The translations under genes and the position numbers were made by a program. The notes under the pieces were generated by a model. It made no database searches. It saw nothing but the letters and a program-made list of their open reading frames with translations, and was not told the origin of the DNA. From JAAZKO01 sp964432115 (GTDB taxonomy: Bacteria > Patescibacteriota > Microgenomatia > UBA1400 > PJMF01): a DNA stretch of 63,463 nucleotides. The stretch lies in the NCBI GenBank assembly GCA_964432115.1, contig CAYSMC010000023.1, positions 1 to 63,463 on the forward strand. Reading direction: 5' to 3'. Shown in pieces: positions 33,315 to 41,723 of the stretch (positions within the stretch are counted from its first letter, which is position 1; every line of letters starts with the position of its first letter).

Positions 33315-34625
33315 ATGGGATTAGTTAAACCTTCTAATACGACCTTTGCTAAAATTAAAGTTGTTGGAGTGGGTGGCGGAGGTAACAACGCCATCAACTC
33401 TATGATTCTTTCCAAAGAAATTAAGGGCGTAGAGTTTATTTCTATTAATACTGATGCTCAGGCTTTGTTAACCTCTAAAGCCGAAACCAAATTGCAAATT
33501 GGCAGTAATTTTACAAGAGGTTTGGGTGCTGGAGCTGATCCTGAAGTGGGACGCACTGCAGCTGAAGAAAGTCGAGAAAAAATTAAAGAATTACTATTTG
33601 ATACTGATATGGTTTTTATTACTGCTGGCATGGGAGGAGGAACTGGGACTGGTGCTTCGCCAATTATTGCTGAAATAGCTAAAGAAACTGGAGCATTAAC
33701 GGTATCGGTGGTCACTAAACCATTTGCTTTTGAGGGAGTGCGTAGAATGCAAACTGCTGAGGAAGGTATTGAATATTTAACGGATATGGTTGATACGCTG
33801 ATTGTTATTCCCAATCAACGCTTATTAGAAGTGGTTGATAAAAAGATGACTTTTATTGATGCTTTTCGTTTAGCAGACAATGTTTTAGGTCAAGGAGTGA
33901 AGGGAATTTCTGATTTAATTACAGTGGCTGGAATGATTAATGTTGATTTTGCTGATGTCAAAACTATTATGTCTGATTCAGGAACAGCCTTAATGGGTAT
34001 TGGTGAGGCTTCTGGTGAAGATCGAGCAGTAATGGCAGCCAGAATGGCAATTTCCTCTCCTCTTTTAGAAGTTTCAATTAATGGAGCTAAAGGTATTTTA
34101 TATAACATTACGGGTGGTCCAGATATGACTATGACTGAAGTTTCTGATGCTTCGTCCATTATTGCTGATAGCGCTGACACCGATGCCGACATTATTTTTG
34201 GAGCAACTATTGATGAAGATATGGGTTCTAAAATTAAAATTAGTGTTATTGCCACTGGTTTTAATGATAATTATATGGGCGCGGGACCTCGAGCATTATT
34301 TGGTGCTTATGGCCGAGAATCAAAAAGAAAAATGACGCATAGTGGAGTTGTTGCCACACAGCAGACAGTAGCAGAAGAAGAAATTAATAGCGATAAAATT
34401 GATCGCGCTCCTGAAGCTTTTACCCAGCCTCAAACTGCAGCTGATCGAAAACCAAAAAAAGAAGAAAAAAATGATAGCAACAATCCTTTTGTTCGCAGTG
34501 CCTTATTTAATTTAAAAAAAGATAATAAACACAAAGTAACAGATCAGTCTGATAAAAAAGAAGACGCAGATGCCGATGACGAATTTAGTGAATTCGAAGT
34601 GCCAGCTTTTTTGAGACAAAAATAA
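33315..34625 (+). CDS. ftsZ: cell division GTPase FtsZ
   Basis: Tubulin-like GTPase that forms the division ring. The 436-residue protein has GGGGNNAINSM near the start, the tubulin signature GGGTGTGASP (about 108-117), the T7 loop region and a C-terminal domain. A variable linker rich in Lys, Asp and Glu (about 340-420) ends in the conserved tail EFEVPAFLRQK, which matches the peptide that binds FtsA and other tethers. It follows ftsA by 102 nt. Confidence 0.98.
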   Translation: MGLVKPSNTTFAKIKVVGVGGGGNNAINSMILSKEIKGVEFISINTDAQALLTSKAETKLQIGSNFTRGLGAGADPEVGRTAAEESREKIKELLFDTDMVFITAGMGGGTGTGASPIIAEIAKETGALTVSVVTKPFAFEGVRRMQTAEEGIEYLTDMVDTLIVIPNQRLLEVVDKKMTFIDAFRLADNVLGQGVKGISDLITVAGMINVDFADVKTIMSDSGTALMGIGEASGEDRAVMAARMAISSPLLEVSINGAKGILYNITGGPDMTMTEVSDASSIIADSADTDADIIFGATIDEDMGSKIKISVIATGFNDNYMGAGPRALFGAYGRESKRKMTHSGVVATQQTVAEEEINSDKIDRAPEAFTQPQTAADRKPKKEEKNDSNNPFVRSALFNLKKDNKHKVTDQSDKKEDADADDEFSEFEVPAFLRQK

Positions 34626-34671
34626 TTTTTTCTTAATTCGATTTTTGATTGATTCAGATACAACTTTTTTC

Positions 34672-34680
34672 TGCTATAAT
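34672..34680 (+). promoter_or_regulatory. extended -10 promoter of the ileS leader
   Basis: TGCTATAAT: a perfect TATAAT (34675-34680) with a TGN extension. The -35 region is weak. Transcription should start near 34687, at the beginning of the T-box leader. Confidence 0.6.
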
Positions 34681-34686
34681 GTTATT

Positions 34687-34877
34687 GTTAACAAAAATAC
34701 CGTTAGAGCTAATGATCATTTAGCAAGGTGCTTGAAGAAATTGTTTAAAAAACAAAAGTAGAACAAGCCGCAGCGACCGCGTAAGAGTCAAAATTGAGCA
34801 GCAATAGGGCTGGTACCTTTGCTTTTTAGCAAGCCTTATTAAAGTCGTTGAATAACGATCTTTACTAAGGTTTTTTT
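34687..34877 (+). promoter_or_regulatory. T-box riboswitch with a very short Stem I, controlling ileS
   Basis: Stem I is a small hairpin: UACC/GGUG (34698-34701 with 34727-34730) below GCUAA/UUAGC (34708-34712 with 34720-34724). Its 7-nt terminal loop UGAUCAU contains the Ile codon AUC followed by A. The antiterminator pairs AAUAGGGC (34803-34810) with GCCUUAUU (34833-34840). It then has a one-sided bulge beginning UGGUACC (34811), and an upper helix UUGCU/AGCAA (34819-34823 with 34828-34832). This is the T-box arrangement AGGG-UGGNACC with one inserted C. UGGU complements the ACCA end expected of tRNA-Ile. The antiterminator shares its 3' strand with the terminator at 34834-34877. Uncharged tRNA-Ile should therefore allow read-through into ileS. 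The middle part (34731-34802) was not resolved. Confidence 0.85.
34834..34877 (+). terminator. conditional intrinsic terminator of the ileS T-box
   Basis: A long hairpin starts CCUUA (34834-34838 region) and ends UAAGG (34866-34870), with inner pairs UAAAG/CUUUA and CGUU/AACG around a GAAU loop. One mismatch and one bulged base interrupt it. Seven T residues follow (34871-34877). Its 5' arm is the same strand used by the antiterminator. Confidence 0.85.
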
Positions 34878-34893
34878 GTATAAAAAGGGAAAA

Positions 34894-37839
34894 ATGACAA
34901 AACTTAAGATCACAGATTTTAGAAAAACTCCTAATCTCGCACAATTAGAGGAAGAGATTTTGCAATTTTGGGAAGATGAGCAAGTTTTTGAACGGTCTTT
35001 AAAGCAACGTCAACAAGCTGAAAATTTTTCTTTTTATGATGGACCACCTTTTGCTACTGGTTTACCCCATTATGGTCACCTGATGCAATCAATGATTAAA
35101 GATTTAATTCCTCGTTATCAAACAATGAGGGGTAAACATGTGCGACGGGTGTGGGGTTGGGATTGTCATGGTTTACCGATCGAAAATTTAATAGAAAAAG
35201 AGCTCAATTTAAAAGATAAACAAGCTATCGAAGATTTTGGTATAGCTACTTTTAACCAAGCCTGTCAAGCTCGAGTCTTAACTTATGCAAAAGATTGGGA
35301 AAAAACTATCAAACGCATCGGTCGTTTTATTGACATGAAAAACGCTTACAAAACTATGGATAAAACTTATATGGAAAGTGTTTGGTGGGTGTTTAAAGAG
35401 CTTTATAAAAAGGGTTTAATTTACCAAAGCCATAAGGTAATGCACATTTGTCCTCGTTGTAGTACTCCACTTTCTAATTTTGAAGTCACTCAGGGTTATC
35501 AGGACGTCAAAGATTTAGCAGTGACAGCCAAATTCAAATTATTAAATGGAAATGAAAACATTTATTTTTTATCTTGGACGACTACAGCCTGGACTTTACC
35601 TGGCAATATGTTTTTAGCAGTTAATCCTGATTTAGATTATGTGTTAGTGGCAGTTAAAGATAAGGCTGAACAATATTATTTAGCTAAATCTCGTTTAAGT
35701 GATGTTTTTGCCGATCAAGATTATCAAGTGCTTAAAACGGTTAAGGGTCGAGAATTAATTGGCTTTAATTATCAACCAGTTTTCCCTTACTTTGCCAATT
35801 TAAAAGAAGATCAGCACTTGCCCGTTGAGGCAAGAAAATTATTATTTACTGTTCAGGGAGCTGACTTTGTCAATTTAGAAGAAGGAACGGGCATTGTTCA
35901 TGTGGCTCCGGCTTTTGGTGAAGACGATTATCAATTGGGAGAAAGTTTACTTAACTTTTCACGCTTAGATACCCCTGTGAAAAATAAATTATTTATTCAG
36001 CATGTGGATTTTAGTGGTCGCTTTATTGAAGCGGTCACAGATTTTGCTGGCGTGGAAGTCAAACCCAAGGATCAACCTCAAGCCACTGATGTTGAGATTA
36101 TTCGCTATTTAGCTAAAAAGAACTTATTATTCGCTAAAAAACAAATTACCCACAGTTATCCACATTGTTGGCGTTGTGATTCGCCATTATTAAATTATGC
36201 GACTAGTTCTTGGTTTGTCGAGGTGAGTGCTTTCAAAGATCAATTGTTAAAAAATAATCAGGTTATTAATTGGCAACCAGCTCACATTAAAGATGGTCGT
36301 TTTGGTAATTGGTTGGCTGAAGCGAGAGATTGGGCAATATCGCGCAATCGCTTTTGGGGAACTCCTCTACCGCTTTGGCAAAGTGATGATGGAGATTTAA
36401 TTTGTGTGGAGAGCAGTAAGGAACTTGAAGAGTTATCTGGACAAAAAATTGACAATTTACATAAAGAATTTGTTGATGAAATTGTGATTGAGAAGAATGG
36501 CAAAACTTATCGCCATTTGCCTGAAGTGTTAGATTGTTGGTTTGAATCTGGAGCCATGCCTTATGCGCAATTTAATTATCCCTTTAGCAATCAAGAGTTA
36601 TTTGCTAAAAATTTTCCGGCCAATTTCATTTCTGAAGGTCAAGATCAAACTCGAGGTTGGTTTTATACTTTACACGTTTTAGCCACTGCCCTAACGATGT
36701 CCAACGAGCAATTTAAATCTAGTCTTAATAAGTCACCAAGCAGTGCTTTTGCCAACGTGATGTGTACTGGTCTTATCATGGCTAGTGATGGTAAAAAGAT
36801 GAGTAAGCGTTTAAAAAATTATCCCGAACCACAAGTAATTTTGGATAAATACGGAGCCGATAGTCTACGCTTGTATTTGTTATCTTCGGCAGCAGTCAAA
36901 GCCGAGACTTTAAATTTTGAAGAACAGGAAGTAGCTGATATTCGCCGTCGGGTTTTTTTGATTTGGTGGAATATTTTAGCTTTTTATCAAACTTTTGCCA
37001 ATCAAGAAGTCACTAGACTAAATTTTGAGCAGGAAACAACAATCGATCACATTTTAGATCGCTGGTTATTATCTAAATTGGCCACTGTACAGAAAAAACT
37101 GCTAAATTATTTAGATAATTATGATGTCATGCGAGCGACGCGTTTATTAGCACCCTTTATCGATGATTTCTCAACTTGGTATTTAAGATTATCTAGAGAG
37201 CGTTTCAAAAACAGTAACGGCGCACAAGCTAGTCAAGTTTTTGCTAGCGTATTAGCTGTTTCTGCGCAATTATTTGCCCCAATTGTTCCTTTTTTTACTG
37301 AACTTGTTTATCAACAATTAAATGAGGATGGTCAATCGGTTCATCTAGGCGATTATCCAAAAATTCTTGATTTTTATCAGGATCAGCCATTGGAAGCAGC
37401 TATGCATGAGTTAAGACAACTAGTTGAACTTGGTCATGCTCAGCGCAAAAATGCTCAAGTGCCACTTCGTCAACCGCTGGCTTCAGTGACTTTCAATAAG
37501 CCAGCTAGTTTCAAGAATAATAAAGAACTGATTGCGATTTTAAAACAAGAATTAAACGTCAAAGAGGTAATATGGGGTCAAGCAGTTAAAGAAGAGTTAA
37601 GCGCAGTTTTTGATTTGGAATTAACTGCTGATTTAGAGGCAGAAGGCACAGCTCGCCAGATTGTGCGGCAAATTCAAAATTGGCGGAAAAAAGCTGGTTT
37701 AAAAGTTGATGAAAAAGTGCCCGTTTATTTAAGGACCTGGCCCAATCAGTTTAGCAAAATGATTGAAGAGAAAACCAATACCCAATTAATTCGAGCTAAA
37801 ATTGAAGGCCTTAAAGATCAAATTAAAGACAAAGGGTGA
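34894..37839 (+). CDS. ileS: isoleucyl-tRNA synthetase, eukaryote-like type 2
   Basis: Charges tRNA-Ile and edits misactivated valine. The ATG at 34894 follows an AAGGGA ribosome binding site and gives 981 residues. The HIGH region reads DGPPFATGLPHYGH (about 46-59) and the KMSKS loop KMSKRLKNYPEP (about 636-647). Both forms are typical of the eukaryote-like, type 2 IleRS clade, whose members tend to resist mupirocin; this is family knowledge, not a test. The CP1 editing domain is present (LSWTTTAWTLPGN, about 224-236). CPRCSTP near 188 may be a metal site. Expression is predicted to be under the T-box leader. Its stop overlaps the rodA start. Confidence 0.96.
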   Translation: MTKLKITDFRKTPNLAQLEEEILQFWEDEQVFERSLKQRQQAENFSFYDGPPFATGLPHYGHLMQSMIKDLIPRYQTMRGKHVRRVWGWDCHGLPIENLIEKELNLKDKQAIEDFGIATFNQACQARVLTYAKDWEKTIKRIGRFIDMKNAYKTMDKTYMESVWWVFKELYKKGLIYQSHKVMHICPRCSTPLSNFEVTQGYQDVKDLAVTAKFKLLNGNENIYFLSWTTTAWTLPGNMFLAVNPDLDYVLVAVKDKAEQYYLAKSRLSDVFADQDYQVLKTVKGRELIGFNYQPVFPYFANLKEDQHLPVEARKLLFTVQGADFVNLEEGTGIVHVAPAFGEDDYQLGESLLNFSRLDTPVKNKLFIQHVDFSGRFIEAVTDFAGVEVKPKDQPQATDVEIIRYLAKKNLLFAKKQITHSYPHCWRCDSPLLNYATSSWFVEVSAFKDQLLKNNQVINWQPAHIKDGRFGNWLAEARDWAISRNRFWGTPLPLWQSDDGDLICVESSKELEELSGQKIDNLHKEFVDEIVIEKNGKTYRHLPEVLDCWFESGAMPYAQFNYPFSNQELFAKNFPANFISEGQDQTRGWFYTLHVLATALTMSNEQFKSSLNKSPSSAFANVMCTGLIMASDGKKMSKRLKNYPEPQVILDKYGADSLRLYLLSSAAVKAETLNFEEQEVADIRRRVFLIWWNILAFYQTFANQEVTRLNFEQETTIDHILDRWLLSKLATVQKKLLNYLDNYDVMRATRLLAPFIDDFSTWYLRLSRERFKNSNGAQASQVFASVLAVSAQLFAPIVPFFTELVYQQLNEDGQSVHLGDYPKILDFYQDQPLEAAMHELRQLVELGHAQRKNAQVPLRQPLASVTFNKPASFKNNKELIAILKQELNVKEVIWGQAVKEELSAVFDLELTADLEAEGTARQIVRQIQNWRKKAGLKVDEKVPVYLRTWPNQFSKMIEEKTNTQLIRAKIEGLKDQIKDKG

Positions 37840-38954
37840 TGAGAAAATATTTTTTAGCTAGTCTATTGTTTTTACTCATGATTGTGGCTTTGGTGACCTT
37901 AAAGAGTATTGCTCCAGATTTACTCAGTATTCAACTTACGGCTTATCTATTGGGTTTTATCATATTTTTTGTTTTTTCAAAAGTGTCATTGGCTTATTGG
38001 TGGCGATTTAGTCCTTTTTTATATTGGGCCTTAAATCTATTGTTATTGGCTTTATTGATATGGGGTCGAGCTACCAGAGGTATTGTGGCTTGGATAGAAT
38101 TACCTTTTGGTTTCCGTTTTCAACCATCTCAATTAGTTATTCCACTTACAGCCCTATTTTTGTCTAATCGTTTTAAAAAACAAAGCCAAAGCGCCCAAGA
38201 GAAAACTTTATCTTGGTCAGCAGTTTTACAAATTCTAGCGATTATTTTTTTGCCAGCCCTGTTAATTAATTTACAGCCAGATTTTGGCACAGCTATCATT
38301 TATTTATTGGCCTCATCAATCTTTTTATTTTTTAACCGTTTGGGTTGGCAAAAAATTGCTATTTTTTTGTCATTAATAATTGTGACTATAACAGCGGCTT
38401 GGTTTTTGGTTTTGGCCGATTATCAAAAATCTCGTTTAACTAGTTTCTTACTTTTTATTAGTCCAGAAAAGAATTTAAGCAGTGATTTCCGTCAAGAAAG
38501 TAGTGCGACTTATAATGCTCGTCAATCGGTAATTGCGATTGGTGCTGGGCAGTTATGGGGTCAAGGATTAGGTCGAGGTACACAGTCTCATTTAAAATTT
38601 TTACCAGAAAGACAAACAGATTTTATCTTTGCTTCTTTTGTTGAAGAGTGGGGATTTTTAGGTTCTTTATTGATTCTAGGAATTTATTTTGCTTTATTAA
38701 GCTTTCTTTTATATTTGGTTTATTTCGAAGAAAATCGGGGCAAAAAACTTTATATCTTAACTATTTTTATGATGTTTCTTACGCAAATCTTGATTAATAT
38801 TGGGATGAACTTAGCCTTGTTGCCGATTACTGGTATTACTTTGCCTTTTTTATCTTATGGAGGGAGTAGTGTTTTATCTTTATTTTTTAGTTTAGCGCTG
38901 GTGCAAAGCATTCTTCTAGAAGGAGATAAAACGCCGAGCTCAATCTTTCAATAA
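37839..38954 (+). CDS. rodA: SEDS family peptidoglycan polymerase RodA
   Basis: Second SEDS protein of the window: 371 residues and about ten membrane helices. It has the paired motifs LLINLQPDFGTAIIYLLASS, AIGAGQLWGQGLGRGTQSHLKFLPERQTDFIFAS and the end motif PITGITLPFLSYGGSSVLSLFFS. The loop that reads GASRWI in FtsW is here RGIVAWIEL, so the usual Arg-Trp pair is changed. RodA works in side-wall synthesis in rods; FtsW is the copy at 28903. The start ATG overlaps the ileS TGA by one base, so it is likely to be under the same T-box control. No mre genes lie nearby. Confidence 0.88.
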   Translation: MRKYFLASLLFLLMIVALVTLKSIAPDLLSIQLTAYLLGFIIFFVFSKVSLAYWWRFSPFLYWALNLLLLALLIWGRATRGIVAWIELPFGFRFQPSQLVIPLTALFLSNRFKKQSQSAQEKTLSWSAVLQILAIIFLPALLINLQPDFGTAIIYLLASSIFLFFNRLGWQKIAIFLSLIIVTITAAWFLVLADYQKSRLTSFLLFISPEKNLSSDFRQESSATYNARQSVIAIGAGQLWGQGLGRGTQSHLKFLPERQTDFIFASFVEEWGFLGSLLILGIYFALLSFLLYLVYFEENRGKKLYILTIFMMFLTQILINIGMNLALLPITGITLPFLSYGGSSVLSLFFSLALVQSILLEGDKTPSSIFQ

Positions 38955-38964
38955 GTTTAAGATG

Positions 38965-38973
38965 TGTTATAAT
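38965..38973 (+). promoter_or_regulatory. extended -10 promoter of rplU
   Basis: TGTTATAAT has a perfect TATAAT (38968-38973) with the TGN extension. The rplU ATG at 38985 is 11 nt after the box, predicting a leader of about 5 nt. The usual r-protein leader is therefore absent. Confidence 0.55.
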
Positions 38974-38984
38974 CACAAATCGTT

Positions 38985-39296
38985 ATGAAATACGCGATTA
39001 TTCAATTACAAGGCAAACAATTTCAGGTCAGCGAAGGTGATCAAATTACCGTTGATCGTTTAGATAAAGTTGAGGGTGATAAATTTACAGTTAGCGATGT
39101 TTTGCTGGTTGTTGATGGAGACAAGCGAAAAATTGGTCAACCAATTGTTAAAGCAGCCAAGGTTGAGTGTGAGTTGATCAGCAATGACAAGGGTAAAAAG
39201 ATTCGAGTAGCTAAATATAAAGCTAAATCTCGTTATCGCAAAGTTCAAGGTCATCGACAACTTCAAAGTTTGGTAAAAATTTTGCAAATTAATTAG
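38985..39296 (+). CDS. rplU: 50S ribosomal protein L21
   Basis: Large-subunit protein of 103 residues, the family's normal length. It starts MKYAIIQLQGKQFQVSEGD, the well-known L21 opening, and ends with the Lys-rich YKAKSRYRKVQGHRQ region near the C-terminus that contacts 23S rRNA. In most bacteria rplU is followed directly by rpmA; here a methyltransferase gene lies between them. Confidence 0.97.
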   Translation: MKYAIIQLQGKQFQVSEGDQITVDRLDKVEGDKFTVSDVLLVVDGDKRKIGQPIVKAAKVECELISNDKGKKIRVAKYKAKSRYRKVQGHRQLQSLVKILQIN

Positions 39297-39301
39297 GACC
39301 T

Positions 39302-40483
39302 ATGTCCAAGTTTTTATTTTTGTTTGGTAACACTCCTCAATTGTCCTTATTGGAATTGAATACGGTTTATCCAGAACTAAAAATTCAGGTTTTTGAAGGT
39401 GGTGAATTAGTTGGTCGTTTGGCGTTGGTGGAAATAGATAAAAAAAAACTGGAGCAACAAGATTTTTTGCACAAATTGGGTGGATTAGTTAAAATTTTTC
39501 AGGTAGAGCAAATTTTAACTGTTGATAGTAGTTTGTCGGAACTAAAAACTGCCATAGTTGAATGTTTATTAAATCAAAGTTCACAACCACATTTTAGCAT
39601 TTATCAAAAAGGTAAAGGTCAAAAAGCCATTAATCATGCTCAGATTAAAGACTTGTTGAAAGCAAAAGGTCATCGTTCTCGATATTTTAAGGGTTCGCTA
39701 GATGGTAGTGCTTTTGCATTACATCAAGAATCAAGCCAAGAGATATTTCTCTATCACAGTGTCGAGGGTATTTTCTTAAGTACTTTAATTGCCGTCCAAA
39801 ATATTGATGACTGGACTAAGCGAGATCGAGCTAAACCGTATTTTAATCGCCAAAAAGGAATGTTGCCACCCAAGGTCGGTCGAATGTTGGTTAACATCGC
39901 TGGTGGCATGTGGGTAGCAGATAATGAAAAGCGTTCGATCAAAGAGGCCAGAGTTTTTGATCCTTTTTGTGGGACTGGGACCGTGTTAATTGAAGCTTTG
40001 CAATTGGGTTGTCAAGTTTATGGTGCCGATTTAGATGAACAAGCAGTGTGGGGAACTAGAGAAAATTTACAGTGGTTTGTCGATCAATATCATGTGGCAG
40101 GTCAAGATTTTCTAAAACAAATTTTCATGGCCGATGTTGGCCAGCTTTCTCCAGATAAATTAGCAGGTCATAAAATCGATTTGTTGATTACTGAACCGTT
40201 TTTAGGCAGACAGACTCCAAAGGAGGCCGAATTAGCCAACATTTTTAAAGGTCTAGAAAAATTATATTTAGGGGCCTTTAATAGTTTTAGTAAAGTTCTT
40301 AATTCGGGAGCTATCATTGCAATTATTTTTCCAAAAGTTGTAGCCGAGCATCAAGTTTTTTCTCTTGACCATTTAATTGACAAATTAAGTGCAAAAGGCT
40401 ACAATCTTTTAGTTTCGCCTCTACTCTATGCCCGTAGTGGAGCTAGAGTACAGCGACAGGTTTATTTTTTTAAATTTAATTAA
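39302..40483 (+). CDS. Trm11-like RNA (guanine-N2) methyltransferase
   Basis: The 393-residue protein has an N-terminal region (about 1-150) that resembles a THUMP-type RNA-binding module, then a Rossmann methyltransferase domain. Motif I is FDPFCGTGTVLIEAL (about 219-233). The catalytic motif IV, usually DPPYG, reads TEPFLG (about 297-302). Before motif I is KRDRAKPYFNRQKGMLPPKVGRMLVN, close to the RKP..R....M..kLARALVNL pattern of the Trm11/TrmG10 family. The likely target is a guanosine in tRNA. It is inserted between rplU and rpmA, so it may be co-regulated with ribosome synthesis (inference). Confidence 0.8.
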   Translation: MSKFLFLFGNTPQLSLLELNTVYPELKIQVFEGGELVGRLALVEIDKKKLEQQDFLHKLGGLVKIFQVEQILTVDSSLSELKTAIVECLLNQSSQPHFSIYQKGKGQKAINHAQIKDLLKAKGHRSRYFKGSLDGSAFALHQESSQEIFLYHSVEGIFLSTLIAVQNIDDWTKRDRAKPYFNRQKGMLPPKVGRMLVNIAGGMWVADNEKRSIKEARVFDPFCGTGTVLIEALQLGCQVYGADLDEQAVWGTRENLQWFVDQYHVAGQDFLKQIFMADVGQLSPDKLAGHKIDLLITEPFLGRQTPKEAELANIFKGLEKLYLGAFNSFSKVLNSGAIIAIIFPKVVAEHQVFSLDHLIDKLSAKGYNLLVSPLLYARSGARVQRQVYFFKFN

Positions 40484-40496
40484 CAAAAAAGGATAT

Positions 40497-40757
40497 ATGG
40501 CACACGTTAAAGGTTCAGGTAGCGTTACACAACATTCACAAGGAGCAAGACACGGTCGGCGTTTTGGTCTAAAAAAATTTGCTGGAGAAAGCATTAAAGT
40601 TGGTCAAATCATTCTTCGTCAAAAAGGAGCTAAATATAAAGCTGGATTGGGCACTAAGATGGGTAGAGACTATACAGTCTTTGCTATGGTTGATGGCGTA
40701 GTTGATTTTACCAAGCGCTGGGGTAAGACTGTTGTTAAAGTGGTCGCTAAAAGTTAA
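40497..40757 (+). CDS. rpmA: 50S ribosomal protein L27
   Basis: The 86-residue L27 starts MAHVKGSGSVTQHSQ. The ATG at 40497 follows an AAAAGGAT ribosome binding site. No long N-terminal cleavable extension of the Firmicutes type is present. Matching segments are GRRFGLKKFAGESIKVGQIILRQKG and GRDYTVFAMVDGVVDF. The N-terminal tail reaches the peptidyl transferase centre. Compared with the common MAHKKGGGS start, Lys4 is Val and Gly6 is Ser... the exact role of these changes is unknown. Confidence 0.95.
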   Translation: MAHVKGSGSVTQHSQGARHGRRFGLKKFAGESIKVGQIILRQKGAKYKAGLGTKMGRDYTVFAMVDGVVDFTKRWGKTVVKVVAKS

Positions 40758-40861
40758 TTTTTTTCAATTTTTTATTTGTTGTTTCCAACTAGTGATTTTT
40801 GACTGTGAAAACTGTGAAAAAAACTCTAGGCAAAATTGATATATTATGTTATACATAGAGT

Positions 40862-41689
40862 ATGACAGATATTCAAAAACTTCCAGCCAGCCATTTGCAA
40901 CCCAACCCTTTTCAACCACGAGATAAAGTAAAAAAAGAAGATCTGATAGATTTGGTGGAATCAATCAGAATTCATGGTATTTTAGAACCGCTAGTTGTGG
41001 CCGAAACTCCCGCCGGTTATCAAATCATTGCTGGAGAGAGACGCTGGCGAGCAGCTAAAGTTTTGGGTATTGAAGAAGTACCCGTTTACGTGAAAAAAAC
41101 TAGTCCTCAAGGTATGTTGGAAATGGCGATTGTGGAAAATGTGCAACGAACCGATCTTAATCCGATTGAAAGAGCTCAGTCTTTCGCTCGGCTTAATCGA
41201 GAATTTGGTTTGGCCATCAATCAGTTAGCTAAGAGAATTGGTAAGTCATCTTCATATATTAGTAACAGTATGAGATTATTGGATTTACCAGATGCAATTA
41301 ATGATGGACTACTTAGTCAGCAAATTACGGAGGGTCATGCTCGTTCGCTAGTGGGTTTAAAAGATCAAGCTTCAATGATTGAATGTTACAAACAAATTCT
41401 CAAAGAAAATGCATCGGTTAGAAGAACTGAAGAATTAGTAAGACGGATGAAGGCCAGTCAAGAAAAAACTAATAAAAAAGCTGATGATGGTCGAGGTAGA
41501 CCACTAGCTCAGGATGAAGAACAAGTAGCTACTTGGGAAAACAGTTTGCAAAGCTATTTTAAAACCACTAGCACTCTCAAGGTGGTGCGTTCGCGCAAAC
41601 AAACCAAGGTAACAATTACTCTCAAGGGTTCTCCCGAAAAAACGCAAATTGATCTGGAAAAATTAATGAATATTGCTAAACAAAAATAA
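40862..41689 (+). CDS. parB: chromosome partitioning protein ParB
   Basis: CTPase clamp that loads at parS sites and spreads along DNA. The 275-residue protein has the ParB N-domain with LPASHLQPNPFQPR, the CTP-binding GERRWRA box (about 57-63) and ENVQRTDLNPIERA (about 92-105). The helix-turn-helix (about 119-145, INQLAKRIGKSSSYISNSMRLLDLP) contacts parS. A Lys/Arg-rich linker and a C-terminal dimerisation domain follow. No parA gene is adjacent, which is unusual because parA normally precedes parB. A TATACA box lies 6 nt before the ATG. Candidate parS sites are in murB. Confidence 0.95.
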   Translation: MTDIQKLPASHLQPNPFQPRDKVKKEDLIDLVESIRIHGILEPLVVAETPAGYQIIAGERRWRAAKVLGIEEVPVYVKKTSPQGMLEMAIVENVQRTDLNPIERAQSFARLNREFGLAINQLAKRIGKSSSYISNSMRLLDLPDAINDGLLSQQITEGHARSLVGLKDQASMIECYKQILKENASVRRTEELVRRMKASQEKTNKKADDGRGRPLAQDEEQVATWENSLQSYFKTTSTLKVVRSRKQTKVTITLKGSPEKTQIDLEKLMNIAKQK

Positions 41690-41723
41690 GATCACAGCAT
41701 CCACAACGAGCTTAATAAATTGT

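Noticed and set aside
33458..34255. Long reverse ORFs opposite ftsZ
   Set aside because: They follow from the codon bias of ftsZ on the other strand; low-complexity product rich in Ala, Ser and Ile, and ftsZ itself is unmistakable.
40764..40861. Hidden gene or RNA between rpmA and parB
   Set aside because: The gap is about 100 nt, AT-rich and without a stable structure or ORF; it probably holds only the parB promoter.
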